Of a DNA stretch of 64,000 nucleotides, positions 20,529 through 32,346 are shown in pieces. The notes under the pieces were generated by a model. That model was not told where the DNA came from. It ran no database searches and worked only from the letters and a program-made list of their open reading frames with translations. The first letter of the stretch is position 1, and every line of letters starts with the position of its first letter. Location: contig NW_004457644.1 of assembly GCF_000203815.1 (NCBI RefSeq), positions 434,001 to 498,000 on the forward strand. The letters run 5' to 3'. Made by a program: the position numbers and the translations under genes. This stretch comes from Cavenderia fasciculata. Its lineage: Eukaryota; Evosea; Eumycetozoa; Acytosteliales; Cavenderiaceae.

Positions 20529-22355
20529 TTATAATTTATTTAGAATATGAATGACATTTTGATTATCATTATCGATTGCAAGTTGAAGGGGTGTTTTGGA
20601 GTAGGTTGATGAAATGGTTTTAAGTTTGGGGTTGGCGCCGGCTTTGAGGAGGATGGAGAGGATGACGGGTAGCCCGATTTCAGCTGCTACGTGGAGTGCT
20701 GTCTTGCCGGTACCGTCGACTTGGTTGAGGTTGGCGCCGAGACGGATGAGCTCGCGCACGGTGCTGGGTTTGCGACTGGAGACAGCCAGCATGAGTGGGG
20801 TCTCACCCATTCTGTTGCGGTCGTTGATGTCGCACTTTTTGTCGACGACAAGGTATTCGAGGAGACGTGTGTTGCCGGCTTTGGCAGCAAGGTGTATTGA
20901 CTTTTCGAGCAGCTTGTTCATCTCCTTGTCGACACGACACTTGCTCTTTTCAATGACGGCTGCAAACTCGGTCTTGTTGGACAGGGTTTGTGCGCAGACG
21001 AGTGACACCGAGTCGCCGTCCATCGAGCGGATCGTGTGGTCGATGGTCGCCCCGCGCTCAATGAAAAAGTTGATGTGTGCATAGTTGCCGGCCTGTGCCG
21101 CCAGAAACACGGCTGTTGTGCCGTCCGAGTCCACACGGTTGACCAACTCGGGGTCGAGCCCGAGCAAGATACGACACATGGCCAGATTCTGGACGGCAGC
21201 TGCGACATGCAGAGAAGTGAGGTTGGCGCCAACCTTGTCGCGCGCACCCATCTTGTGCAGATACTCAACCATCAATGCAGCATCGCGTGCCGTTGCAATG
21301 GTGAGTGGTGTCTCGTTGGTGCGCTGACTCACACGGCTCGGGTCGGCGTGTCCCACCTCGATCAGGAACATCACCTGCTCCATCTGCTGGTCTTTAATGG
21401 CCGCGATGAGTGGTGTGTCACCCTCGACATTTTCTATATCCACGGTCGCACCACGTCGTATCAAGTGTTGACACAACGACATCATCTGCATCGACGACGC
21501 CATTGCAAACAACGTCGACCCATTTGGTGTGATCGAGTCGGCCAGACTCACACCACCCTTTTCCAACAACAAATCGAGTATCTTGAAAGTATCACCAAAC
21601 CTCTCTCTTTTCTGACACTCCAACAACTGCTCTTCAGTCGGTTTCATACCGACCAACCGTAACTTCTTTTCAACCGATTCTATCGCGTCTCCAATATCCT
21701 CTAATTCCTTTTCCATTGACATTGCCACAAAATGAATAGGTGCAAATCCATGTTGATTCGGTGTATTCAATATACCAGTCTTGACCAAACTTTCATCATT
21801 CAATATCTTTTGAACCAATCCAAGTGATCTATTCTCGATGGCTGCATGCAGTATCGTGTCACCTCTCGATTGGTTCATTTCATTCGATCCGACCAACACA
21901 TCAAAGCATTCCAAGTGTTCATTTGCGACAGCTTGTTTGATCGATATGCAATTTGGACAACACTTTGTACGAGGACTACTTGTATTCCCTTTCTTTGTAC
22001 CAAGAGGCAAGTCACCCTTTACATTGATTCCATGTATTCTTTGATCGAGTTGATTCCTCAACTCTGCCTTTAATTTGTTTTCTTTGTACAATTTAACATT
22101 CTTTTTTAATTGTTCGGTCCTCTCTAAACTCTTTATATGTTGTTGCATCAACACCTTGTTATCCTTTTTCTTCTTCTTTCCTCCATCATTTAATTGTTGT
22201 TGTAATTGTCTATCATTCATAACCTTTGTTGAATAATAACATATCGATTGTGAATGTGACTGCGACTGCGACTGTGATGATGAAACTATTGATAATCGAC
22301 TTTTAAATGCATCTTTGATAATATTACATAATATATGATTATTTGATCGTATCAT
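20529..22355 (-). CDS. Ankyrin-repeat protein with probable mitochondrial presequence
   Basis: A single exon of 608 residues. The first 45 residues are basic and Ser/Gln-rich (MIRSNNHILCNIIKDAFKSR, then SICYYSTK), like a mitochondrial targeting peptide. A Lys-rich helix follows. About eleven ankyrin repeats run from residue 165 to the end, for example GDTILHAAIEN, GDTPLIAAIKD, DGTTAVFLAAQAG, GETPLMLAVSS and GKTALHVAAEIG. A short CPNC motif near residue 133 could bind metal. Partners are unknown; ankyrin repeats bind proteins. Base composition is split: about 20600-21600 is markedly GC-rich with C/G-ending codons, while the part encoding the N-terminus is AT-rich. No family more specific than ankyrin is recognised. 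Confidence 0.88.
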   Translation of the reverse strand: MIRSNNHILCNIIKDAFKSRLSIVSSSQSQSQSHSQSICYYSTKVMNDRQLQQQLNDGGKKKKKDNKVLMQQHIKSLERTEQLKKNVKLYKENKLKAELRNQLDQRIHGINVKGDLPLGTKKGNTSSPRTKCCPNCISIKQAVANEHLECFDVLVGSNEMNQSRGDTILHAAIENRSLGLVQKILNDESLVKTGILNTPNQHGFAPIHFVAMSMEKELEDIGDAIESVEKKLRLVGMKPTEEQLLECQKRERFGDTFKILDLLLEKGGVSLADSITPNGSTLFAMASSMQMMSLCQHLIRRGATVDIENVEGDTPLIAAIKDQQMEQVMFLIEVGHADPSRVSQRTNETPLTIATARDAALMVEYLHKMGARDKVGANLTSLHVAAAVQNLAMCRILLGLDPELVNRVDSDGTTAVFLAAQAGNYAHINFFIERGATIDHTIRSMDGDSVSLVCAQTLSNKTEFAAVIEKSKCRVDKEMNKLLEKSIHLAAKAGNTRLLEYLVVDKKCDINDRNRMGETPLMLAVSSRKPSTVRELIRLGANLNQVDGTGKTALHVAAEIGLPVILSILLKAGANPKLKTISSTYSKTPLQLAIDNDNQNVIHILNKL

Positions 22356-22538
22356 TATATATATATGTCTCTATTCTATGTACAAGCTTGGAAAGAAAGA
22401 ATGAAAAAGAATTGAATGAATTAAAATATTAATAATAACAAACATTAATATCATCTGACTAATCAATCGTCTTTTTCATTTTTGTTTTGTGAATACAAAT
22501 AATAATAGATAATACTAGATATCTATATATAGATAATA

Positions 22539-23272
22539 ATGGATGAAGAAGCAATAGATAGAATGGTTGAGAAATCAATGGAAGGATTAGATGCTCAATT
22601 GACAGAAGATGGTTTTCAAAAACGATTGACTGCATCCTATACCAATTGGGTAAAGCAACGTGATACTCTTAGATCTGTGTTTTTAGAGTTTTGTAACTCT
22701 CCTGCTCGTATACTCTTTCAAGAATGGTGGGCTAATCTTTCAGAGGATATTAGAAATGGTATGATAGATAGATAGAGAAAGAGAAAGAGATATGGTTGAC
22801 TGACAAAAAAAAATATTGGTTTGTTGATATTATTGTTTGTTGTAGCATTGGTTTTAACATCGGTTGAGGATTTACAAGAGACACCAGCATATAACAAGGT
22901 GGCAGATGGTGTATGTCCAGAATTAAAAGATACAGATTCAATGATTAAAGGTGATAGATTAATGATCTTGTTTAATCATTTAAAAGTATGAAATCTTGGA
23001 TAATAATAATTACAATAATAGGTTATGAAAATTAACTGTCTCTTTTAAAATAGAATTCAAGAGAAAATGATCAAGATGTTTTTAAAGAACAACAAGAAAT
23101 GTTTATAGAATATTCAAAGGTGTTGACCAATCCACAAGATGCAATTAAACCATTACTTACCATTAGAAGTTGTCTATTGTTAAATTTCATGACCAATATA
23201 TTGGTTGTATTTGAATCAGAGATCGATCAATTAAATGATTTAAATTCAGATTCCATTAGAGCAAATGAATAA
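22539..23272 (+). CDS. Small acidic helical protein of unknown function
   Basis: Three exons, 22539-22758, 22846-22985 and 23054-23272, give 192 residues with consistent frames and GTATG-type donors. The sequence is acidic, mostly helical, with no signal peptide or membrane span. Notable blocks are FQEWWANLSEDIRNALVL, KDTDSMIKGDRLMILFNHL and IRSCLLLNFMTNILVVFESEI. It lacks low-complexity runs. I do not recognise the family. It is divergently placed 183 bp from the ankyrin gene start, so both may share a promoter. Confidence 0.8.
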
Positions 23273-23497
23273 ATAATAATAACTAAATAACTAATATCCA
23301 ACATCATAACATAATAATAATACACAAACAAACAAACAAACAAACAACAATTATTATTTTGGAGATTCAATCAACCATCCATTTATTTAAACGATGATGA
23401 TCTTATTATCAATCGATTCGACCTCTGACCCTACCATGGAAATTAGAAATATCATCCCGAACCTATGAATGACCTTTATTTTTCAATAATTTTATTT

Positions 23498-23851
23498 TTA
23501 GGCGTTTACTTTTACAGAGGCAGATAAAGTTGAACAAATTGAATCTTGATTCCATTGACCATAATAGGTGTTGCCACATACACTCTTTAGATTTTTACAT
23601 TGTTCCTGCGATCCACCAGCTGGTGCACTGATTTGTTCACACTCGATTGATTCGTTAGTGTTTGAGCTTGCCACCAGAGTACATTGGAAAAAAGAATTGT
23701 TTTTTGTTTCAATCTCTACTATTTCTTCACCATTCTTTGATCCTGTAATGCAACGACCAAACTGATTCCCATCAGAATTTTTGTAAAGGATAATAGAATC
23801 GCCACTAACAAATACTATTAAAAGCAAAAAGAAAATAATTTTGGTAAACAT
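23498..23851 (-). CDS. Small cysteine-containing secreted protein
   Basis: The second in-frame Met at 23851 is preferred over one 24 bases upstream (23875), because it gives a standard signal peptide (MFTKIIFFLLLIVFVSG); the longer form is possible. The mature protein is about 100 residues with six cysteines, which suggests three disulfides, and N-glycosylation sites NNS and NES. No family is recognised. A short extracellular or vacuolar role is inferred from the signal peptide only. Confidence 0.78.
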   Translation of the reverse strand: MFTKIIFFLLLIVFVSGDSIILYKNSDGNQFGRCITGSKNGEEIVEIETKNNSFFQCTLVASSNTNESIECEQISAPAGGSQEQCKNLKSVCGNTYYGQWNQDSICSTLSASVKVNA

Positions 23852-24373
23852 TATATAAATAAAACAATAAAACAATAAACAAAATAAGTTGCAAACCCAT
23901 CCTCACTTGATAAGGAGAACCAAAGTTAATTTCAAACTACCAACCAATCTAAATAAATTAAACCCCCTAATTTCTCTTGGAACAAAGTACGTAGTAGTAA
24001 ACAAACAAATATGGGGAATTATTGTCCAGTTTTATCAGATTTAAAACCACACCATTTCAACCAGCCAAGTTTATTTATATTAATCACCCTATCCCCTTTT
24101 TGAATAGAATTTTTGATGAGCTGTTCTTACTCTGTCTTTGTCAGATAGATTTGTAAAATACATCTAATCTTAAACTCTTTCAAATAATAAATTCTGATTT
24201 CCAACTCATCGGATAGAGGTTTTGAATGTATGGGTTGTACCTATATGGAAATTAATAACCAATACAAATAAGAATTCTATGTTTTTAGGGTGGATTTATT
24301 TTATTACATTTATATATAAGTTAATTTTGATTTGTGATTTAGGGTATTTTTTATATTGTTGGTGATTATATTT
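23852..24373. other. Spacer between small secreted gene and talin 3' end
   Basis: About 500 bp of AT-rich sequence without coding potential. The left part is the promoter side of the secreted gene; the right part is the 3' flank of talin, with T-rich sequence near 24290-24370. Confidence 0.45.
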
Positions 24374-27300
24374 TTAGAAAAGACCTTGAGCATTTTTTAA
24401 ACTATTCTTTTTCCAAGTTGGTAATTTAGCAAATTCATCTCTTGGCATTTTGAAAAGGGTTGCAAATTCTGCATCGCTTAGATAGAGTTCGAGGTTATTT
24501 TGATCCAAGTTGGCTGGCTTTTTCTTGAGTTCGGCGAGTGGGATGATTTGGGAGCCAGCAGCCAATCTTGGTGAGGTGGATTGTGGGGCTGGTGCTGGTG
24601 CTGGTGTAGATTCTAATGGTTGTTGAAGGGTTTGGGAGACTGGTCTCTTGGGGAGTGGTTGTCCAGTGGCAGGTGAAACGGGGAGTGGTCTGGCAGGTGA
24701 GCCTGGGGCAGCAGCTGGCTTTTTGAATACGATATTGGATGGGGCTGGCTTTGGCACTGGGGCAGGTGCTGGAGCTTGTTCGGGTGGTGGGGTGTTGTCA
24801 GTGTTGGTTGCGTATTCATTCTTACGCATGCTAAAGAGTCTCTTTTCAGCTTGCTCCAATTCCTTTTTAAGCTTCAAGATTCTGACTTGTTGTTCCATTT
24901 CGTGTACCTTGATGTTGGTAAACGACATGCCAGTTGGGTCAAACGAGGTGGCTTCTGGCTCGTCCTTTCCGACCGACTTGGCAGCTTCGACAAGTTGCGA
25001 GGTGGCGTTGGACACTTGCTTGGCAGCTTGTGACAATTGTGAATTGGTGGCAGAGTTGAGGTCGGCCTTGGCACGAGATGCCGAGACGAGACGGGCGGTG
25101 GCAGCAGCGACACCACGGGCTGAAGCGACCAAAGTCTCTTCTTCAGCCTTGCCTTGGGTCGAGTCGTTGGCAGACACGACCAAACCTTGGACAGAGCCGG
25201 CGACAGCCTTGGCAGCAGAGATCAAACCGTTGGCCCAGGTTGGGTCACGACGGTAGACGCTTCCACTTCCACCCTTGGACTTGCCTTGTACGACAAGCTC
25301 GTGTTGGACGGCTGTGGCACAGTTGACGAGGATACCAGTGGCAGAGGTAATGGCACGGGCAGCTTCGAGAATAGCTTCATCGATACCGGCTTCATCGACA
25401 CCGCTGGCTTGACGACTCTCCTCACGTTTCTTCTTGGCTCTGAGCAAGGCGGCTGTGGCCTCTTCAATGACCTGGGCAGCAGCCTTGAGCTCCTTTTCGG
25501 CGATTTCTTCAAGATTCTCACCGGCTTGGAAGAGCTTCTTGGCTCTCTCACCACCTGGCAAGTCTCCGGCGGCAGTAACAACTTCGTTGATGGCTTCGGC
25601 CACTTCGGTCGAGGCTTCAGACAACTTTTGTTGGGCGGCCGAGCTGGATGGATCGGTTCTCTGGGCCTTGGCAGCAGAGACGAGCTTCAAAATCTTGTTG
25701 GAAGCGTCCTTGGCAGACTCAGTGACGTTTTGTTGGATGACAGCATCGTCAGTGAGACGAGTCGATCCCTTGGCGTTGGCGAGGAGCGACTTGACAGAGG
25801 CGATGGTACTCTTGCTAGCACCGTCCAACTCTTCTGGGGCATTGTTGCAACTACCGACGAGATAGGCAATCGATTCGGCCAAAGTCTTGGCACTGCTGAC
25901 AACATCTTCGGCAGTGGCATTGTCGTTGGATGGTCCGTTTGGAGAGTCATAGACAGAGAGTTGCTTACGAATCTCGGCAGAGACAGAGTCGAGCTCACGA
26001 ATACCCTTGGTGGTGGTGGACGAGAGAGCAAGACCAGACAATGATTGAATGGACTCCTCCAATTGCTTGGTGGCACTCTTTTGGGCGTTCTTGTTGGCTG
26101 GTGATGGGTCTCTTTGGGTGTGCTTGGAGGCAACGACAGAGGCTTGCGATGAAGAACTGACGTTACGGGCACCGTTGAGGAGAGATTGTTGGGTGCCATT
26201 GTCAGTGGTGAGAGCGGCACAAATCTTGACGGCGTTGGCAAGACGGTCGTTGGCATTGGCGAGAGCCTTGGAGGCAAAACCGACATCTTCAACAGTCTTG
26301 GTTGAGGCATCGACCAATTGGGCGTTGGCTTGGAGTACTTCTTCGGTCAACTTGGCAATCTCCTCTTGGATGGATTGTGGGGTGTATCCTTCAGTGTCAA
26401 CATCGACTTGACCGGCAGCAGCAAAGAGCGAGGCGGCATCCAAATCAGTAGTGACGTGAGTGATGTTGTTGATGGCAGTTTCAATGTCTCTGTCACCAGT
26501 GGCACCAGCCTTGAGTGCAGAAATCAAGTTGGCAATGGCCGTAGTGATATTCTTAAAGTTGTTGTTGATCTTGCCTTGCAACTCGTTGTTGGTGTGATCG
26601 GCCGAAGCGAGCTTGGCATCTTGCACAATCTTGGCGGTTCCGTCAACAATACCGGCGGTAGAGTCGAGCAACTTTTGCTTGGCTTGGGTGTCGTTGGTGG
26701 CGGCAGCGGTCGAACGAGCAGTCTCGACAAGACGTGGGATGATCGAACCAACCTTGATCGAGTTGGCACCAATCTCTTCTGGTCTAGACTTTGCGGCGTT
26801 GGCCAAGGCCGAAATACCGAGGGCAAGAGACTTGGCAATCTCGGTCATCTCGACCTTGTACTCTTGGTAGGTCTTGCCATGGGTGTCATTGGCAGGCTTG
26901 GTAAGCATCTCCTTTGACTTGTTAATGGTAGCAATAGCTTCGTCACAGTCACGTGATTGCATAACACCTCCCTTTACACTGGTCAAGATATCGGCAATAG
27001 CTTGTGATGCATTGAATGCTTGCTTGGAATCTGAAACATCTCCACTCTTGGCAGCAATCATCAACTCGAGCATATTATCAGCAAGCTTCTTGGAGAGTTG
27101 TAATTGAGTTTGTTTAATGTCTGGGTTGGTGGTGAGTGAAGCGAGTTGCTTGGAGATACTGACAATCTTGGGGAGAATGTGTGCAGTGTCCTTGGCACTC
27201 TTTCCAAGGTTTTGTGGGTCTTGCTTGGGGGCGGCCAAGAATACCTTCATGGCAGTGGCGAGTTCACGCGACACTTCAACCAAATCTTCTTGACATCCTT

Positions 27301-30300
27301 GAGCAGTCTTGCCTGGTGGTGCAGTGTTTTCGAGCAAACCAATAGCAGCATTGAGTGAAGCAGAGTCCAAGTCAACAACAGCTTGTTGGATAATCTCAAT
27401 AGACTCGTCAATCTCTTTTTGTTCTGGACGCATACCATTGATGGCAGCCAACAAACTTTGAACGGCAGCAGAAACTGATTGAGCAGCATTTGAGAATTGA
27501 TGATGAACGTTTGGATCCTTGGTACCAGTTGAAACTGTCTTGCTAACAGACATGAATTGTGACATGGAGTTGGCAGTTGAACGTGAGGCATCGAGTAAGG
27601 CTTGTTCAGATGGAGAGAGAGAGTCGAGGTCAATAGAGACGGTTGAACCAGTATCAACACCTTCAACAACCTTGAGCAATTCACGGATATGTTCAGTGAT
27701 ACCACGCTTGGCTTCGGCGACTTGTTCTTGGTCGGCGAGGGTACCAGAGGCAACAGACTTGGCTTGGTTGATGAGCTTGGTCGAGTCGTTGGCGACGTTT
27801 TGGGCAACCAACAAGATTTGCTTGCTGGCTTCCATGTTGCCGGCATTCTTGGCAGTCTCTGAGAGCTTACGTGCAGCATTCATGAGGTTTTGGACACCGA
27901 GAGCGAGGTTCTTGGCGTTGATGGCGGCATCCTTGCGGTCTTGGTCGGCCAATTGACGCTTGTTGCACGAGGCAGCCAAGATGGTGGAGGCAGACTCGAG
28001 CTTGCCGGCCAAAGTGACCAAACTGTCTGGGTGTTGTTCACCAGAGGTGCCGTAGATGGCAGACTTGGTGCATTCGACAATGTACTTGAGATCCTTGGCT
28101 GCAGACTTGCAGTTGGCACCCATACGCTCAGATTGCGACTTGCTGACGACAACTTGTGAGCTGTGATCGGCCAATTCCTTGGCAGCCTTGGCCAACTCCT
28201 TGAGAGCGTCCGACACGATGGCATTGTTAATGTCACCAGAGTTTAATTGGACGATACATTGCTTGACAATCTCGATGGCCTCTGCAATCTCGGCTTGACC
28301 TGGTACGGCCGATTGGATCGTGTGGATCATAGCCTTGAGTGTGTTTTGTACGGTGGTTTGCGAGTTGGACAACTCGGCTTCACCTTCACCTGGACGGGCG
28401 GCAGCAAAACGTGATGCTTGGAGCAACTTGATAGAGTCGTGACCCAACTGTGTCGAGAGCTTGGCAATCTCTGAAGCCAATGGTTTGTTTGGACACGAGC
28501 CAGTAGCAACGTTGATAGTATCAACCAACTGGGTAAAGGTTGATGAAGAAGTCTTGGAGGATGCGCCGAGAGCCGATGGATTGGAACGGGCGTTGGCGGC
28601 AGTTTGTGAGGTGGCGGCCATCAATGCCTTGCTCGAAGAGATGGCACGTTCAGAGTTGATACCATACTCGCCACCAAGATTGACTGGTGGGTTGTTGATA
28701 CGCTTCATATCGTTCTTGATCTGCTCGATAGCTTCGTCCAACTCCTTGCCTCCTGGGTCACCTCCCTTGGAGGTGGCGAGCAAAGCGGCAAGAGCCTCGG
28801 CAATCGACTTGACAGACGATTGGAGGGCAAGCTCGAGTGGTGCGTCACCTGGGTTGGAGGAGACGGCACGAGCACAACTGACAAGATTGGCAGACTCGGT
28901 GGTAATCTGCTTGGCAGCACCGAGTACCGAACGTTGCACGGAACGGTTCTGCGAGGTGGCAGAGACAGCCTTGGCGGCGTTGGTGACCTGAGCGACAGCG
29001 CTAGAGAGGTCGCGAGAGGTGTTTCCGAGTTGATCGGGCGAGGTCTTGTACTGCAACAAGACTTGCTTGGCAGCATTTCCGAGTGCACGGGCAGCGACGT
29101 TCAACAACTCCATGGCATTCTCACGGGTTTGACCTGGGAGTGATTGGAGAAGGCCGTTTTGGGCGGCATAGGATTGGGCCTCCATTTCAGCCTCGAGGGC
29201 TTGTACCTGCTCGAGTGCATCGTCAAACTCTTGTTGACCGACGGCCGAGGTGAGGTCTTGGACAGAGTCGAGGAGTGCCTTGATGGCATCACCGGCCACG
29301 ACAGAGCTGTTGGTAAGCTCGTTCTTGAGGACTGGGTCTTGTACCTTGGGGATCGATGCCTTGGCGTCGGCAACGAGTTGGTAGGCAATGGGTGCAGAGA
29401 TCTTGACCTGGTCGACCAAAGCATTTTGTGATGCGAGGTCGTTGGGGTTGGCCTGGCTTCTAGCGATGGCTTGGAGAAGGTTGGTAACCTCTTGGTTGGC
29501 CTTGGCAATGGCGTTGCTGACACGGGCAGCGTCAGCGTCTGGGAGAGATGGTGTGACCTGCTTGGAGGTGGTGGCAAGACCAGTGGTGGCAGCACAGGCG
29601 AGCTTGGCGTTGGTACGGAGTGCAGTGAATGCCTCTTCCTTGCCAGCGTCACCTACGAGCTGCTTGGTGGCCATGGCGAGACGCTTGGAAGCCTCTTGCA
29701 ACTTGGCAAAGGCGGTCTTGTCCTCTGGATTCTCGGCAGCAAACTGGGCAACCTCGACGAGATGACGGGCAGCTTCAGCGACAGCCTTGGAGCATTGAAT
29801 GAGACGCTCACGAACGGCGGGGTCGTCAGTCTTGAGTGTGGCACGCTTGGCACCGGCAATGAGGTGGATCATTGACTCTTCAATCGACTTGGAGGCACCG
29901 AGAATGACATCTGGACGTCCTTGTGAACCGAGCAATTGGGCGGTGGCACCGAGGATCGACTTGGCAGCGTTGGAAAACTCAACGTCGTCGCCACCCTTGG
30001 GTAGGGCGAGATCGGCCGATTGCAAGAGATGGCCGTAGGCATCGGCGATGATCTTGGCGGCAGCACGCATACGCTCGAGAGCGCTTGGCTCGATACCAGC
30101 AGCCTTGGCCGAGGCGAGCAACATGTTGATGGCGTCTTGTGCAGACTTGGCAGATTGGTTGACTTGATTACGACAACTTGGGTCGAGGATAGTGGCAGCC
30201 AAAGCTTGTGCCGTGGCCGATGCAGTGACACCAGCACGCATAACCTCGTCGTTGGCACCGTTAAAGTGGTTACGACGGATATTGTCGGCGATTTGTGGGG

Positions 30301-32346
30301 CATAGACACGCGACTGGTTGACGAGATCTTGGGTGGCGGCGGCGATAGCCTTGCCCGACTCGAGCAAGAGACGGAGTGTACCTTGATCGGTGATATTGCC
30401 GTTGCAAGCACCGTCCAAATAGGCAGTCATGAGACGCAACTGTTCGGCAGCTTGTTGAACGAGGTTCTTGGCGTTCTCGTCGTTGGGGTTGGAGGAGATT
30501 TCCTTGGTGGCCTTGAGGAGCTTGCTAATGGCCTCTGCGACAGCTTTAGCACCGTCGAAAAGGGGCATCTCGCCATCAGGATCTTCACCCGAGGCAATGG
30601 ATGCAGCACGGGCAGCGTGGACGAGTTGATCGATGGTGAGAGCAACGTCCTTGGAGTTGGCGTCGAGTTGGCCACGGTCCATGCCGTTGGGGTTGTTGAG
30701 GTTGCCGAGCAACTTGCCGGCAGCGGCAGCAACAGCCTTGGCGTGGATAGCCAATTGTTGACGCCATTGTTGTGGGGTGAGTGATGACTTGGCACCAATC
30801 ACAGAGTCGGGAGCCAACTCCATCTCGTTGAGGAGATTGGCAACGGCAGCCGAAGCGCTGTCAATGTTGGTCACCTTGATCGAGAGTGGACCACCCAAAC
30901 CACCACGGTAGCCGATTGACTGGCCGGGTACCTGGTACTGACCCTCACGACCGCCGTGTCCATCCATACCAGACAACGACGACGATGTGGTGGTCTGTGA
31001 AGACTGGCCCTTGATACGACCAATCGACTCGACCGATGCAATGTCGCTGTCGTTCTCCTCGACCACAACACTCGTGTCTTTACGCTTCTTCATTAAAATC
31101 TCAATGTAACCAGACAGCAACTGAGAGATTGCCTCACCTTCGGTGGTAATGACCGACACATAGTCTTCTTCATAGTCACCAAAATCAAGAGTAAACGAAG
31201 CTGGCGAAGCTGCCCATCTACGTAGATGGTTCAATGGGTATTCATGCTCAACCTCTTTAGTCTCTGCATCAAGTCTCAAAATAGAGTCTCTAGTAATACC
31301 CAATAATTTTGGTAATGGTTTCTTTTGTCCTTTTACTCTTTCCTAAAAAATCAAATTCAAAGTTAATACTTTGTTCATTTCTATCTTTTATCTCTCTTTT
31401 CTTTTTTCTTTTCTATTTACCTTTGTTTGGAAAAAAGTGATACCATAAGTTTTAAGGGAACGACAAAGTTGAACATAACGGAACTTGGAGTTGGACTCGG
31501 TCATACCAACGAGCTTTCTGAATTCCTTGTAAATGTCTTTTTCAGCATCCTTTTTCTTGTGGAACGATGGTGGCATATACTCTTTGATCTTTAAATATCC
31601 GGGCTTGTGAACGGCAGTGTTGTGATTGCCCAATTGAATTTGCGATTGGAGGGCGGCGAATTGGATGGCCTCATCGTACGAGCATGGATGCGAGCCAGAG
31701 ACGATGGCATCACGTGACTGCACATACACCAAATGCAATTGGATGGGGTCGTCACGGTTGACGTTGAAATCGTCGACAAAGAACTTCTTTTTGAGCAATA
31801 CAATGGCTTCGTCAGAGACACCCTGTTCGTGGAGTGCTTGGGCATGATTCAACCAATCGTTGCTGCCTTCTGGTTGCAAAGAGAATTCTTCGTGGTTCTT
31901 GATACCAATTCTCTTACCAACAATCTCTACAATCTCTCCAACTGTCAAACTGTCATCTACCAACAATGTCTTTAATGTTTCATCCATTAAACGTACTTTT
32001 AAGGCTCTATGTTTCTTTTTATAATCTAATTCATCCTATAAACAAATTGTAGTAACACAAAGTATAAGTATATGTGTGTGTGGATATCCTTTCTTTCATT
32101 CATTCTTTTGTTTTCCAAACTTACATTCATCTTTAAATCATAGGATTGGAGAGATTTATCCATTTTCAACCAACGTGATGGTCTCTTGCCTTCAACACCC
32201 GGTTGAAAGAGACCGTGGTCATCACCTGTATCATTAATTCTTTCACGGATTTGTTGACATGCTTCATGAACAAACATGGTTGGAGCGAATTTCATCGCCT
32301 TGACCTGATTGTCTCTAACAATTTTAATCTTTAATGTAAGAGACAT
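24374..32346 (-). CDS. talB: Talin, probably TalB (FERM, rod, I/LWEQ, villin headpiece)
   Basis: Three exons, 32125-32346, 31421-32035 and 24374-31342, give 2601 residues. Residues 1 to about 400 are the FERM head (F0 starts MSLTLKIKIVRDNQ; F2-F3 contain FRKLVGMTESNSKFRYVQLC and PLNHLRRWAASPASFTLDF). A very Ala-rich helical rod follows. The I/LWEQ actin-binding module lies near residues 2200-2420. A Pro/Ala linker leads to a villin headpiece (LSDAEFATLFKMPRDEFAKL...LKNAQGLF) in the last 36 residues. Talin couples adhesion receptors to F-actin. To my knowledge the headpiece and a length near 2600 fit D. discoideum TalB rather than TalA. Codons are strongly C/G-ending, as in highly expressed genes of AT-rich amoebae. 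Confidence 0.96.

Noticed and set aside
20614-21662. Long plus-strand frames opposite the ankyrin gene
   Set aside because: They are shadows of the GC-rich ankyrin coding region.
24648-31071. Many long plus-strand frames opposite talin
   Set aside because: They are antisense shadows caused by GC-rich, Ala-rich codons in the talin rod and have no family features.
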